DNA from: Caballeronia udeis
Lineage (GTDB): Bacteria > Pseudomonadota > Gammaproteobacteria > Burkholderiales > Burkholderiaceae
Reading direction: 5' to 3'
Length of the DNA stretch: 64,000 bases
NCBI RefSeq assembly: GCF_001544555.2
Contig: NZ_FCOK02000010.1
Coordinates: 106,022 to 170,021, forward strand
In this document: positions 7,494 through 16,798 of the stretch, piece by piece
Layout: each line of letters starts with the position of its first letter
Position numbering within the stretch: position 1 is the first letter of the stretch
Notes under the pieces: generated by a model
What the model saw: the letters and a program-made list of their open reading frames with translations, nothing else
Told to the model about the DNA's origin: nothing
The model's database searches: none
Program-made: the position numbers and the translations under genes

Positions 7494-9509
7494 TCAGGCA
7501 ACGGCGGCCTGCTCCACGTCAAGCAATTGCGGATATCGCCGCAGCACGCCGGCATGGAGTTCGTCGATAATTCCAGCGCCGGCCGTCATCGTGCCGGCCG
7601 CCTCCCTCGCGTCGAGTGCATCGAAGATCTTGTGCTTGAGGAAATGACGCCATACCACCGGTGCGCGAGCCAGGATGCCGGTCAATACGTCATAACGCTC
7701 CCGTGTCCACTTCGCCTCATACGCGCTGCGCTCCGCGCCATAGTCGAAATGAGCGGTGACCGTCTGGTCCGTTATCCGCTTCGCCTCTTCGCGCAGTTGA
7801 GCCGTCTTCGCTGTGTCGATCGCCCCGTCGACCAGCACCACGCCATAAAGCTCGCGGGCCTGATCGACTCGCAGGTAACCGCGCCGCACGTCCTCGGCCA
7901 CTTTCTGAGCGTCACGTTCGTGAGGATGGCCGTAGCCGCCACCGCCGCAGCCTTCGAGGCGGATGACATCGCCGGGACCGCACATCACGAGGTCCGTCAC
8001 GCCCAGGTCCTCCTCGTCCTCGCGGCCCGGATTGCGGGTAAAGCGCGAGACGGCGCCCGCCTTGCCGCCAAGCACGCCCCAGGACGCGAAGCGTGAGCGG
8101 TCGCGATTGCGCGCGGTCACCAGCGTGCCCGGCGAAAACACCCTGAACTCCATCACGGTTCCCAGCCCGCCGCGGTACTTGCCCGCACCCGCGCTGCCGG
8201 GCACGACGCCATACCTGGTGATCCGGATTGGCACTTCGGCTTCGTTGATCTCCACCGGCGTATTGCGCAGGAACGCCACGTTTGCGCCCGACGCATCCGA
8301 CCCGTCGCCCGAGATCATGCCGCCCGCGCCGCCGCCCACCGGACCGATGGAAGCGATCGCCGCGCGACCCCGGCGGTCCACGGTCTTGACGTTGAGAATC
8401 GACATGCCGCCAGCCGGACACGCCGGCAAATGTTCCGGGCACACCATGGAGAACGCCCCGAAGGTCACGTACTGCGCGACCTTCGCGGTCAGGCTGCGCA
8501 TCCCGACCGCCGCCGGCGGAACGCAATTCATGATCGTGCCTTCAGGCAGGATGCAGCGCGCCACCTTGAGCATCCCGGCGTTGAGCAGCAGATCGGGATT
8601 GAGCGAGTACAGGATGTAGTTCAGCCCGACGAGCGCAAGCACGTGCCGCTCCTTGCCGCCCGTGGGCATATTCAGCGACGAATTCAGTTGTGGATCGCTG
8701 CCGGTGAAATCGAAGACGAGCGAACCGTCCTTGACGGTCAGCGTCAACGCAACACGCAGGGGTTTGCCATTGACCGAATCCTCATCGGCGTATTCGGCGA
8801 AGAAATATTCGCCGTCCGGCATGCTCCTGACAATCGTGCGCGCCTGCTCTTCCGAGTACTCGAGCAGCGCCTCCATCCCGGCGCGAAACTGCTCGATTCC
8901 AAAACGTTCGATGATCTCCAGCACCCGGCGCTCGCCGGTCATCAGCATCGCGATCTGCGCCTTCAGGTCGCCGCGATTCTGCTCGGGTGCGCGCACGTTG
9001 ATGGCCATGTGTTCGAGCAGGACCTCGTCCAGCACGCCCGCACGAACAATCTTGGTCGGCGCGAAACGGATGCCTTCCTGGTAGATCTCGGTCAGCGTGC
9101 GCGACAGGGAAGCCGGCACCGCCCCGCCCATGTCGGTGTTATGAATATGTCCACCGACGTAGCAGACAATCTCGCCGTTGAAAAACACCGGCTTCCACAT
9201 CATCACGTCGGGCGTGTGGGTCGCCACGTAGCCGCTGTACGCGTCGTTGGTCATGCAGATATCGCCCGGTTCGTAATGATCGATCATGTCGATCACCGCG
9301 CCGAAGTCGAGACCCGGATACCACGTGGCGCCCAGTGTCTTCGGCGAAGCGAAAGTGAGGCCGCGGGTGTTCATCAGCGTGCAGGAGAAGTCTTCCGTTT
9401 CCTTCACGAAAGCGGAATGCGCAGTACGCACGAGCGTATAGGCCATGCTTTCCGCAGCCGCGACGCAGTAGTTCGCGAAAATCTGGAGGACGGATTTATC
9501 GAATGTCAT
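7494..9509 (-). CDS. hyuB: Hydantoinase B / oxoprolinase family protein
   Basis: Beta subunit (671 residues) of the ATP-dependent hydantoinase/5-oxoprolinase/acetone-carboxylase superfamily. With HyuA it opens a cyclic amide (hydantoin, N-methylhydantoin or 5-oxoproline type) using ATP. The family block NDAYSGYVATHTPDVMMWKPVFF appears near residue 90. GGAGGMISGDGSDASG and the late glycine turn CGGGGYG are further signatures. It starts 23 bases after the hyuA stop, so the two are translated from one message. HyuB proteins are often 520-600 residues; this one is somewhat long, with a charged C-terminal extension. The exact substrate cannot be assigned. Confidence 0.92.
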   Translation of the reverse strand: MTFDKSVLQIFANYCVAAAESMAYTLVRTAHSAFVKETEDFSCTLMNTRGLTFASPKTLGATWYPGLDFGAVIDMIDHYEPGDICMTNDAYSGYVATHTPDVMMWKPVFFNGEIVCYVGGHIHNTDMGGAVPASLSRTLTEIYQEGIRFAPTKIVRAGVLDEVLLEHMAINVRAPEQNRGDLKAQIAMLMTGERRVLEIIERFGIEQFRAGMEALLEYSEEQARTIVRSMPDGEYFFAEYADEDSVNGKPLRVALTLTVKDGSLVFDFTGSDPQLNSSLNMPTGGKERHVLALVGLNYILYSLNPDLLLNAGMLKVARCILPEGTIMNCVPPAAVGMRSLTAKVAQYVTFGAFSMVCPEHLPACPAGGMSILNVKTVDRRGRAAIASIGPVGGGAGGMISGDGSDASGANVAFLRNTPVEINEAEVPIRITRYGVVPGSAGAGKYRGGLGTVMEFRVFSPGTLVTARNRDRSRFASWGVLGGKAGAVSRFTRNPGREDEEDLGVTDLVMCGPGDVIRLEGCGGGGYGHPHERDAQKVAEDVRRGYLRVDQARELYGVVLVDGAIDTAKTAQLREEAKRITDQTVTAHFDYGAERSAYEAKWTRERYDVLTGILARAPVVWRHFLKHKIFDALDAREAAGTMTAGAGIIDELHAGVLRRYPQLLDVEQAAVA

Positions 9510-9532
9510 GTTGCGTTTCCAAAGTCAGCTAT

Positions 9533-11572
9533 TCAAACAGCTTCGAGAAAGAGATTGCCGTACTCGTCCACACGGGCGTTGAAACCCGGCAGCACGCAAG
9601 TGGTGGTGTCGTCCTGCGCAACGATCGCGGGACCCGGGAACCGATGCCCGGCAAGCAGCGCCGTACGCCGGTAGAGCGGGACGCGGCGCCACACGCCATC
9701 GAGGTAAGCATCGATCTCGGACTCGGCCTTTGGGGTGCCTTCGCCCGCCGCAATCCCTGGCAACTCGGGCTTGGGCGTGGGCGCCGTGATGACGAGCCTG
9801 AGCGCGACCACTTGAATGGCGGACTTTTCATCGCTATGACCAAAGAGGCGTTCGTGCTCGCGATGAAACGCCTGCGCGATCCCTTCGATGTCACCGTTGA
9901 CAATTGCATCGGCGGTAAGCGGCGTATCGATCTCGAACGACTGGCCGCGATAACGCATGTCCGCCGAGACAACGAGTTCAGCCGTTGCGTCCGTGCCGGT
10001 CTCGCGGATCACCCAGGCGCGTGCATCGGCTTCCAGCAGCGCGAGGTCGTGACCAAGCCGTTCGAGGGATGCGCGGTCGAGCGGATAATACGTCGTGCGA
10101 ACGAAGTCGTTCTTGGTGTCCGCGATCAAGCCGCCGAGCGCGCTCAACACACCGGGCGTAGTCGGGACCAGCAGGTTGCGCACATTCAGCGCGCGGGCGA
10201 GGAAACAGCCGAGCATGGGCCCCGCGCCGCCGAATGGCATCAGCGAGAAGGTACGCGGGTCGATACCGAAGCGCGAGCTCAAGCGGCTCACGCCTGCATA
10301 CATGCCGGAGATCGATACCTCGATGATCGCCGCCGCTGTCTTGTAGACGTCGAGTCCCAGGCGCCGCGCCAGCGGTTCAATTGCACGCAGCGACGCATCG
10401 ACATCCACCTTCACCGCGTTATAGCCGAGCGCTGCGCTGCCGAGCACCCCGATCGCGGCAAATGCGTCAGTGATGGTCGGTCGGGTTCCTCCGCGGCCAT
10501 AGCAAACCGGGCCGGGATTCGACCCGGCGCTTTCCGGTCCGACCTTGAGCACGCCAAACTCGTCGACCCAGGCGATCGAGCCGCCTCCGTCACCGATCGA
10601 CGAGACGGAGACCGACGGAATATGGATCTGGAATTCGCCGATATATTCGCCCGTCGCGTACTGCGGCTTGCCGTCCACGATCAACGCAATATCCGCTGTC
10701 GTCCCGCCGATGTCGAGACTCATGCAGTCCTTCACCTTGCAGAGCTTCGCGAGATACGCCGCGCCGATCACGCCGGACGCGGTGCCGGACAGGATCATCT
10801 GCACGCAGTTCTGCTTGCCGTTCTCGGCGCTCATCACACCGCCGTTCGACTTGGTGACCTTGAGGTCCGCTCCAATCCCGCTTTCCGCCAGCGCCGCCTG
10901 CAACTTCGCGAGGTAATTCGACACGCGCGGTTGCACGTAGCCGCCAATGGTCGCCGTGACGGTGCGTTCATATTCACGGATGATCGGCCAGACTTCATGC
11001 GAGCATGAGACAAACATACCCGGCATTTCCTGCTGGATAATCGCCTTCACCTGCTGCTCGTGCGACGGATTGCGATACGAATGCAGCAGTGACACCACCA
11101 CGCCCTCGCAACCGGCCGCCTGCATGCCGCGCACCGCGTCGAGCACGCTGGTCTCATCGACCGGTGTTTCCTCGTCACCCTCCGCCGTCAGCCGGCCCGC
11201 CACGCCGAACACCCGGTCGCGTGGAATGAGGGGCGCGGGACGGCTCGACATCAGGTGGTACATGTCGGGAATCTTCAGTCGCGCGATGTCCAGCACGTCC
11301 TCGAAGTTGCGCGTGGTGACAAGACCGAGTTTCAACCCCTTGCGTTGCACGACCGCGTTCACGCCGACGGTCGTACCATGCGTGAAATAAACCACCTCAC
11401 GTGGCTCAATACCATAACGTTCCCGCAGGCCTTCCATTCCGGCAAGCACTTCACTCCCCGGACTGTCCGGACGCGAAAACACCTTCAAGGTTCGTATGGT
11501 CCGCGTCGCTTCGTCGAGCACTGCGAAGTCGGTAAACGAACCGCCAATATCCACTCCGATTCTCAAACCCAT
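9533..11572 (-). CDS. hyuA: Hydantoinase A / oxoprolinase family protein
   Basis: ATPase-like alpha subunit, 679 residues from the ATG at 11572. This start is preferred over an upstream one because an AAGGA site precedes it and GLRIGVDIGGSFTDF follows at once, the typical HyuA N-terminus and first phosphate loop of the actin-like fold. TTVGVNAVVQRKG (second loop) and SLDIGGTTADIALI (the second actin-like half) are present. It acts with HyuB in ATP-driven hydrolysis of a cyclic amide. It lies between an FAD oxidoreductase gene upstream and hyuB downstream on the same strand, 260 bases after the former. The G-rich intergenic stretch 11573-11832 contains no evident gene. Confidence 0.93.
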   Translation of the reverse strand: MGLRIGVDIGGSFTDFAVLDEATRTIRTLKVFSRPDSPGSEVLAGMEGLRERYGIEPREVVYFTHGTTVGVNAVVQRKGLKLGLVTTRNFEDVLDIARLKIPDMYHLMSSRPAPLIPRDRVFGVAGRLTAEGDEETPVDETSVLDAVRGMQAAGCEGVVVSLLHSYRNPSHEQQVKAIIQQEMPGMFVSCSHEVWPIIREYERTVTATIGGYVQPRVSNYLAKLQAALAESGIGADLKVTKSNGGVMSAENGKQNCVQMILSGTASGVIGAAYLAKLCKVKDCMSLDIGGTTADIALIVDGKPQYATGEYIGEFQIHIPSVSVSSIGDGGGSIAWVDEFGVLKVGPESAGSNPGPVCYGRGGTRPTITDAFAAIGVLGSAALGYNAVKVDVDASLRAIEPLARRLGLDVYKTAAAIIEVSISGMYAGVSRLSSRFGIDPRTFSLMPFGGAGPMLGCFLARALNVRNLLVPTTPGVLSALGGLIADTKNDFVRTTYYPLDRASLERLGHDLALLEADARAWVIRETGTDATAELVVSADMRYRGQSFEIDTPLTADAIVNGDIEGIAQAFHREHERLFGHSDEKSAIQVVALRLVITAPTPKPELPGIAAGEGTPKAESEIDAYLDGVWRRVPLYRRTALLAGHRFPGPAIVAQDDTTTCVLPGFNARVDEYGNLFLEAV

Positions 11573-11832
11573 TGCCTTGTCCTTGCCTGTCGAAAATGAT
11601 GAAGCGTCCGGACGCGCCCGCTGTTTCGGCGGCGTCGCTTCGCGAGGCCTTTCAGCGGCCGATCTGCTTGTTCCGCCGTTCAATCCAGCGTCATCGTCTC
11701 GAGCGCGGTCACCGCGCCAAAACGCTTGCTGACGCCATCAGGAAGCAAACGCTCCGAACGCTCGCCGCTGCCGGGCGCCGGTGATCTGGTTGCTGTTGCC
11801 ATCATGGAAGGTCCCGGTTGAGAGCGCGCCGC

Positions 11833-13167
11833 TCAGGCGTGCTGCCTGAGTTTGTCGATGACGTCGCGGATCTGGTAATAGCTCCCAAGCGCCGGCATGA
11901 ACCACGGCTTGCCGCGATACAGCGGGTGCGTGAGCATCGGCGTGCCATAGGCGCTGCTCTCGGGTGCTTGCCCTTCAAGGATCAGGCGCGCGATCTTGTA
12001 GCCGAGGTAAGTCATCATCACCACGCCGCTGCCATTGCAGCCGAGCGCGTAGTGGATACCGTCGGCGGTGCGGCCCAGGTGCGGCAGGAAGTCGAGCGTG
12101 AGCGCCACCGTGCCGCCCCAGCTATAGGACACCTTGACGTCGGCCATCTGCGGAAAACGCTCGACCATTTGCGCGTGCAGGATAGCGCCCGACTGGCGCC
12201 GGTCGAGGTGATAAAAGCGTGCGCGGCCACCGAAGAGGAAGCGCTTGCCGTCGGGTGAATAGCGGTAGTAATTGACGACGCGGCGCGTCTCCGAGATACC
12301 GCGACGCTTCGGTATCAGCGAAGCCTGCAGGTCGGCGGGCAACTCTTCGGTCGCGATCTGATGCGACACGACCGGCACCACGCGGCGTTTCAGGTCCGGC
12401 ATCGATTCGCCTGTATAACCGTTGGTGCAGATCACCACGTGCCGGCTCGCGAGCGTCCCCCGCGCGGTCTCGACGCGATACCCCGCTCCGGAGCGCGTCA
12501 CGCTCTTGACCGGAGCCTTGCTGCACACCGTGGCGCCCGCACCGCGCGCGGCGGCGAGCAGTCCGGCGAACATCATCGACGGGTGCACTTGTCCCGCGCG
12601 CTCGAGCAACACGCCGCCCGCGTAAATGCCGCTCGCCAGTTCGCTTCGCAGTTCGTCGCGAGAGAGGATCCTGGCGCCCGCCGACGCGTACGCATTCAGG
12701 TTCACGATGCGCTTCTTCCACGCGGCCAGATGCGCATCGGTCCACATCGCATTGATGCGGCCGGCCTTCAAATAAGCGCATTCGATTGCGTTGTCCCTGA
12801 GGATGCTTTCGAACACGCCGTAGGAAGCGGCAGCTTCGCGCAGGAGCGCCTGCTGGCGTTGTTCGGATACGGCGGTGTCCAGCTTCTTGCCCGAGGGCGC
12901 CTTGCCCACGTTTACGCCTCCCGACACCTGCCCGCCGCTGAGCGTGCTCGCGCCAATGCCGGGCACGTCGGCTTCGAGCACAGCCACGCTCAGGCCATGC
13001 TTCGCGAATTCGAGCGCGCACGACAACCCCGCATAACCCGCGCCGACAATCGCCACGTCGACCTCACGCGGCACCTCGGATATCAGGTCGTCGTGCGGAT
13101 GCCAGTCTTTCCACCAGTACGGGGTATCGGTGAAGTCGGAGGAAAACACTTGGCTGCGCGTCGACAC
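11833..13167 (-). CDS. FAD-dependent oxidoreductase, DAO/PuuB-like (second copy)
   Basis: Oxidoreductase of the DAO superfamily, 444 residues, with FAD motif VDVAIVGAGYAGLSCALEFAKHG and C-terminal YALGCNGSGVVMMTYLG. It resembles gamma-glutamylputrescine oxidase (PuuB) and is only distantly similar to the enzyme at 4388-5665, so they are paralogues with different substrates or steps. Start choice: the GTG at 13167 has AGGGA 7 bases upstream and begins close to the usual N-terminus (DFTDTPYWWKDW). Longer starts at 13224 or 13269 would run through the operator at 13196-13216 and the promoter. The first gene of a probable oxidoreductase-hyuA-hyuB transcription unit. Confidence 0.85.
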   Translation of the reverse strand: MSTRSQVFSSDFTDTPYWWKDWHPHDDLISEVPREVDVAIVGAGYAGLSCALEFAKHGLSVAVLEADVPGIGASTLSGGQVSGGVNVGKAPSGKKLDTAVSEQRQQALLREAAASYGVFESILRDNAIECAYLKAGRINAMWTDAHLAAWKKRIVNLNAYASAGARILSRDELRSELASGIYAGGVLLERAGQVHPSMMFAGLLAAARGAGATVCSKAPVKSVTRSGAGYRVETARGTLASRHVVICTNGYTGESMPDLKRRVVPVVSHQIATEELPADLQASLIPKRRGISETRRVVNYYRYSPDGKRFLFGGRARFYHLDRRQSGAILHAQMVERFPQMADVKVSYSWGGTVALTLDFLPHLGRTADGIHYALGCNGSGVVMMTYLGYKIARLILEGQAPESSAYGTPMLTHPLYRGKPWFMPALGSYYQIRDVIDKLRQHA

Positions 13168-13195
13168 GGTGAGGTCCCTGATGGGTCTGGACTTC

Positions 13196-13269
13196 CCGTG
13201 CCACATTGTGGCACGGTGTTCCATAAACTTGTTGAGATGCAAAGTATCACGCACATTTATCGCGTGCAA
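13196..13269 (-). promoter_or_regulatory. Promoter plus palindromic operator of the hyu operon
   Basis: On the minus strand, TTGCAC (complement of 13264-13269), 17 bases, TACTTT (complement of 13241-13246), then, about 20-40 bases past the predicted start site, a perfect 9-3-9 palindrome at 13196-13216 with core CGTGCC-N7-GGCACG. An almost identical module precedes the aldo/keto reductase gene (15771-15840). An operator downstream of the -10 suggests repression by roadblock. The likely ligand-responsive regulator is the IclR protein encoded at 15906-16637; this is inference. Confidence 0.75.
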
Positions 13270-13408
13270 GCGGTCACGAAAATGGGGTGAGTAATCTGTG
13301 CCTTATGCGGCAGACAATCGGAAACACCGCCCTCGCCAGGAGCGGCGGCGGTGAATAACAGGACTACGACACACTGAAACCCTGTCGCTTCAGTGCGTTA
13401 AAGATGCA

Positions 13409-14836
13409 TCAGCCAGGCACGGCAGAATCCTCGCTCGCCGCATGCAGCGCCTGCCGCGTAAGACCAACAATTTCATCGATATCCGCTCGCGTGGCGACCA
13501 GCGGCGGCGCAAATCCGATGATGTCGTTAATACCAAGCGGACGAACGATCAGGCCACGCGCAAGCGCCGCCTGTGCGACCCGGCTGCTGACCTTGAGCGC
13601 GGGCGAAAACGGTGTGCGTTCGGTCTTGTCGGCCATCAATTCGATCGCGGCCAGCATCCCCTCGCCTCGTACATTGCCAACGAGCGGGTGATCGTCGAAT
13701 GCCGCGTGCAGGCTCGCTTGCAAATACGCGCCGACGTCAGCAGCATTACGCGTCAGTTGCTCGCGTTCAAGGATGTCCAGGTTCGTCAGCGCTACGGCGG
13801 CGCACACCGGATGGCCCGAGTAAGTCCAGCCGTGACTCATTGCACCCTGCTCACGCGAGCCGCGTTCGATCACGTCCCATACCCGCTCGCCGACAATCAC
13901 GGCAGACAACGGCAGGTACCCGCTTGTGAGTCCCTTCGCGACCGAAACCAGATCCGGTTCAATGCCGTAATGCGCCGAACCGTTGCGCGAACCAAGACGC
14001 CCGAAACCGCAGACGACTTCGTCGGCGACGAACAGGATGTCGTGCCGCTTCAGCACGGCCTGGATGGCCGGCCAGTAGCCGGCCGGCGGCGGCAGGATGC
14101 CGCCCGAGCCCATGACCGGTTCGCCGAAGAATGCGGCGATCGTGTCCGCCCCTTCGGTTGCTATCAGGCGTTCAAGCTGCTCGACACAACGCGCCACGAA
14201 CGCGCTTTCGCTCTCACCGCTACGTGCGTCGCGATAGAAGTCAGGACACGCCGTATGCAACACCTGCGGCATGGGCAGATCGAATGCCGCGTGGAACTTC
14301 GCTTGCCCCGTGAGGCTGCCGGTTGCAATACCCGAACCGTGATAGCTGCGGTGTCTCGCGATGATCTTCTTCTTGCGCGGCCGCCCGAGCACATTGTTGT
14401 AATACCAGACCAGCTTGATCTGTGTCTCGTTGGCATCCGAGCCGGACATGCCATAGAACACCTTCTTCATTCCGGGCGGTGACCAGTCCTCTATCAGACG
14501 TTGCGACAGCTCGACGGCCGGGTCGTTCGAGAAGCCTGCATACGTGTGATAGAACGACAGCTTGCGGCTCTGGGCCGCCATCGCCCCGGCCATCTCTTCG
14601 CGTCCGTAACCAATGTTCACGCAATACAGCCCGGCGAATGCATCAATGTAGGAACGGCCCGCGTGATCCTCTATGCGAATGCCCGACGCCCGCCTCATCA
14701 GGCGCCCTTCCAGTTCGCCGGAAGCATGGTCCGACGCATGCGTCCCGGGATGCATGAAGTGGCGCCGGTCGGTCGCAAGGATCGCATCGCTCAGCGAGAC
14801 AGATGCCGGGTTCATGATGGTATCGATCGGGTTCAT
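13409..14836 (-). CDS. Class III PLP-dependent aminotransferase
   Basis: Fold-type I aminotransferase of the omega-amino acid:pyruvate/polyamine group, 475 residues. The PLP lysine is K301 in SVAKGLTSGYLPL; ADEVVCGFGR (271-280) provides the Asp that contacts the pyridine nitrogen, and GSDANETQIKLVWYYNN (132-148) is the cofactor phosphate region. These enzymes move a terminal amino group to pyruvate or 2-oxoglutarate, giving an aldehyde. Its ATG overlaps the TGA of the aldo/keto reductase gene (ATGA), showing translational coupling. The pairing suggests that an aldehyde made here is reduced by the partner, or the reverse. A 7-bp stem downstream (CACTGAA/TTCAGTG near 13375-13400) may be the terminator. 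Confidence 0.92.
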   Translation of the reverse strand: MNPIDTIMNPASVSLSDAILATDRRHFMHPGTHASDHASGELEGRLMRRASGIRIEDHAGRSYIDAFAGLYCVNIGYGREEMAGAMAAQSRKLSFYHTYAGFSNDPAVELSQRLIEDWSPPGMKKVFYGMSGSDANETQIKLVWYYNNVLGRPRKKKIIARHRSYHGSGIATGSLTGQAKFHAAFDLPMPQVLHTACPDFYRDARSGESESAFVARCVEQLERLIATEGADTIAAFFGEPVMGSGGILPPPAGYWPAIQAVLKRHDILFVADEVVCGFGRLGSRNGSAHYGIEPDLVSVAKGLTSGYLPLSAVIVGERVWDVIERGSREQGAMSHGWTYSGHPVCAAVALTNLDILEREQLTRNAADVGAYLQASLHAAFDDHPLVGNVRGEGMLAAIELMADKTERTPFSPALKVSSRVAQAALARGLIVRPLGINDIIGFAPPLVATRADIDEIVGLTRQALHAASEDSAVPG

Positions 14837-15732
14837 GGCTGCGCTGCGGGTAAGGGGTTAAGTAAGGGGTTATGCAAGGCGTCGGGGGTGTCCCACTCCG
14901 GATGCCACGCCGGCTTGCTCACGCGGCCGTCGGCGCGGGCGAGCGCGCCGATGCGCGCCATCGACGCGGCATCGAGTTCGAAATCGAATACCGCGAGGTT
15001 CTCCCCTATACGCACCGGATTCGATGACTTCGGCACCGCCGCGACCCCGGGCTGCTGGATCAGCCAGCGCAAGATGATCTGCGCGGGTTGCTTGCCGTGC
15101 TGTCGCGCCATGTCCGCGATCACCGGGTCTGCAAGCAGCTTGCCGCTGCCAAGCGGCGAGTGCGAGATCAGGGCCATGCCATGCCGCGAACAGGCAGCGA
15201 GCAGCTTGGCCTGATCGAGATACGGGTGGTATTCACACTGGTTCGCGACCAAGGGCAACGGCGAGAGCGCCACGGCACGATCGAGCAGCGCCACCGGAAA
15301 ATTCGATACGCCGATATGACGCGTCAGGCCGCGGCGTTGCGCGTCGTTGAGCGCGCCGATCGTTTCTTCCAGCGGCACGCCGGGGTTCGGCCAGTGCACG
15401 AGCAGCAGGTCGACGTGATCGAGTCCCAGCCGCGCGACGCTCGCTTCTGCCGCGCGCCGGAAGTCGGCCGCGCGCAACTCGGTATGCCAGACCTTCGTGG
15501 TGACAAACACCTCGTCGCGCGGCACGCCGCACACGGCGAGCGCCTGACCGACCGCCTGCTCGTTTTCGTAGCGGGCAGCGGTGTCGATATGCCGGTATCC
15601 GGCGTCAAGGGCTGCGCGCACGGCACGGACGCCTTCATCGTGAGTGGATTGCCACGTGCCCAGTCCGATCCGGGGGATTTGGGCGCCGTTAGCGGCAACT
15701 ACCTGCGCGGGCACATGAAGAGGAAATGTCAT
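14833..15732 (-). CDS. Aldo/keto reductase
   Basis: NADPH-dependent reductase of the AKR superfamily, 299 residues. The catalytic tetrad is visible: Asp and Tyr in DTAARYENEQAVG, Lys in VFVTTKVW, His in LLLVHWPNP. The C-terminal cofactor motif PKSSNPVRIGEN is intact. It would reduce an aldehyde or ketone to the alcohol. It is the first gene of the unit AKR-aminotransferase, transcribed leftward from the promoter/operator at 15771-15840 and divergent from the IclR regulator. No clear ribosome site precedes the ATG. The family contains 2,5-diketogluconate reductase-like members, but the context suggests an amino-aldehyde-derived substrate. Confidence 0.92.
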   Translation of the reverse strand: MTFPLHVPAQVVAANGAQIPRIGLGTWQSTHDEGVRAVRAALDAGYRHIDTAARYENEQAVGQALAVCGVPRDEVFVTTKVWHTELRAADFRRAAEASVARLGLDHVDLLLVHWPNPGVPLEETIGALNDAQRRGLTRHIGVSNFPVALLDRAVALSPLPLVANQCEYHPYLDQAKLLAACSRHGMALISHSPLGSGKLLADPVIADMARQHGKQPAQIILRWLIQQPGVAAVPKSSNPVRIGENLAVFDFELDAASMARIGALARADGRVSKPAWHPEWDTPDALHNPLLNPLPAAQP

Positions 15733-15770
15733 TGCAAAGATTGTTTTCGGGATTCCGAGATTTTTAATAT

Positions 15771-15840
15771 CGTGCCATAATGCGGCACGTCATTCCATAT
15801 TTGATGGGTGCAAAGTAACACGCGCTTTTTTGCTGTGCAA
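15771..15840 (-). promoter_or_regulatory. Promoter plus palindromic operator of the aldo/keto reductase operon
   Basis: TTGCAC (complement of 15835-15840), 17 bases, TACTTT (complement of 15812-15817), then the operator CGTGCC-N7-GGCACG at 15771-15789. The module matches the one at 13196-13269 in both hexamers, the spacer length, the flanks (CCGCTTGCAC, GCGTG, TATGGAA) and the operator core. It lies in the divergent region shared with the IclR gene, so the regulator could control itself and both operons. Confidence 0.75.
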
Positions 15841-15905
15841 GCGGACGAAGCGTGCGCCGCGACGGGTGCGTGTTTCCCTGCGGCCTCGAATCACGGGAGG
15901 AGTGC

Positions 15906-16637
15906 ATGAAGAGTTTGTTGAAGAGCCTGGAGATACTGGAAGCGGTATCGCAAAACCAGCCGGTCAGCGTGGGCGTGCTGGCGCGTTTGCTGGACATGCC
16001 GAAATCCAGCGTCCAGCGCGTGTTGCTGACCTTTCTGGAAGCCGGCTGGCTGCGTCAGACCGGGGGCGACCTGACGCGCTGGGAAGTGGGCGCGCGGATC
16101 CTCGGCGTGCGGCCTGCCGCGCTTCGCGGTGGCGCACTGTATGCCGCGGCACGCGAGCCGATGCGCGAGCTACGCGAGTTGACCAACGAGACCGTTCACC
16201 TGTCGATTCCCGACAGCACGAAGTCGATGGTGCTGATCGATCGCGCCGATTGCACGCAGACGGTACGCACTTTCAGTCCTATCGGCGACCTCAGCCCGTT
16301 CCACGCGACCGCCACCGGCCTCGCCGTGCTCGCGTACATGAGCGAGGCCGAGGTGGACGAGATCCTGGGCCGCGACCTGCCGAAATTCAGCGAGACCACC
16401 CCGTGCGATCCCGCCGAGATAAGACTCGAACTGGAACGCATCCGGCAGCGCGGATATTCCATCAACCTGTCGCAGTATCGACGCGCGGTGTGCGCCATCG
16501 GCGCCGCGATCATCGATTCGGACGGCGCTCCGGTCGGTAGCATCTGCATCTCCATGCCGGAATCCCGCTACGAACCCAAGCGCCTTGACGAGTGGGGAAA
16601 AGCGGTTGCAAAGGCGGCGGCGGCTATCAGCGTTTAG
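15906..16637 (+). CDS. IclR-family transcriptional regulator
   Basis: A 243-residue regulator. The N-terminal winged helix-turn-helix includes SLLKSLEILEAVSQNQPVSVGVLARLLDMPKSSVQRVLLTF, and the C-terminal IclR effector domain includes FHATATGLAVLAYM and YSINLSQYRRAVCAIGAAI. The ATG at 15906 has a strong GGGAGGAG site; an upstream ATG at 15852 lacks one. The gene is divergent from the aldo/keto reductase unit and is the only regulator in the island, so it is the natural candidate to bind the two CGTGCC-N7-GGCACG sites. IclR proteins usually bind a small acid or aromatic effector; this one's ligand is unknown. Confidence 0.92.
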   Translation: MKSLLKSLEILEAVSQNQPVSVGVLARLLDMPKSSVQRVLLTFLEAGWLRQTGGDLTRWEVGARILGVRPAALRGGALYAAAREPMRELRELTNETVHLSIPDSTKSMVLIDRADCTQTVRTFSPIGDLSPFHATATGLAVLAYMSEAEVDEILGRDLPKFSETTPCDPAEIRLELERIRQRGYSINLSQYRRAVCAIGAAIIDSDGAPVGSICISMPESRYEPKRLDEWGKAVAKAAAAISV

Positions 16638-16798
16638 GGTCGCTGCAGGCGCGACGCATGCCGCATTAGTGACAACATTCAGGCGTACGCCGTCGTAAAG
16701 TTGATCACGCTGCCCGAACCTACTCGTTGCAAGGACCTGCGTGTGCCTGGATTTTGCGACGCTTAACCGCTGCGGTAACCGACGAAGATCCCTGCCGA

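Noticed and set aside
8430..11008. Two long plus-strand frames opposite hyuB and hyuA
   Set aside because: Antisense shadows of the HyuA/HyuB coding regions with Arg/His-rich composition.
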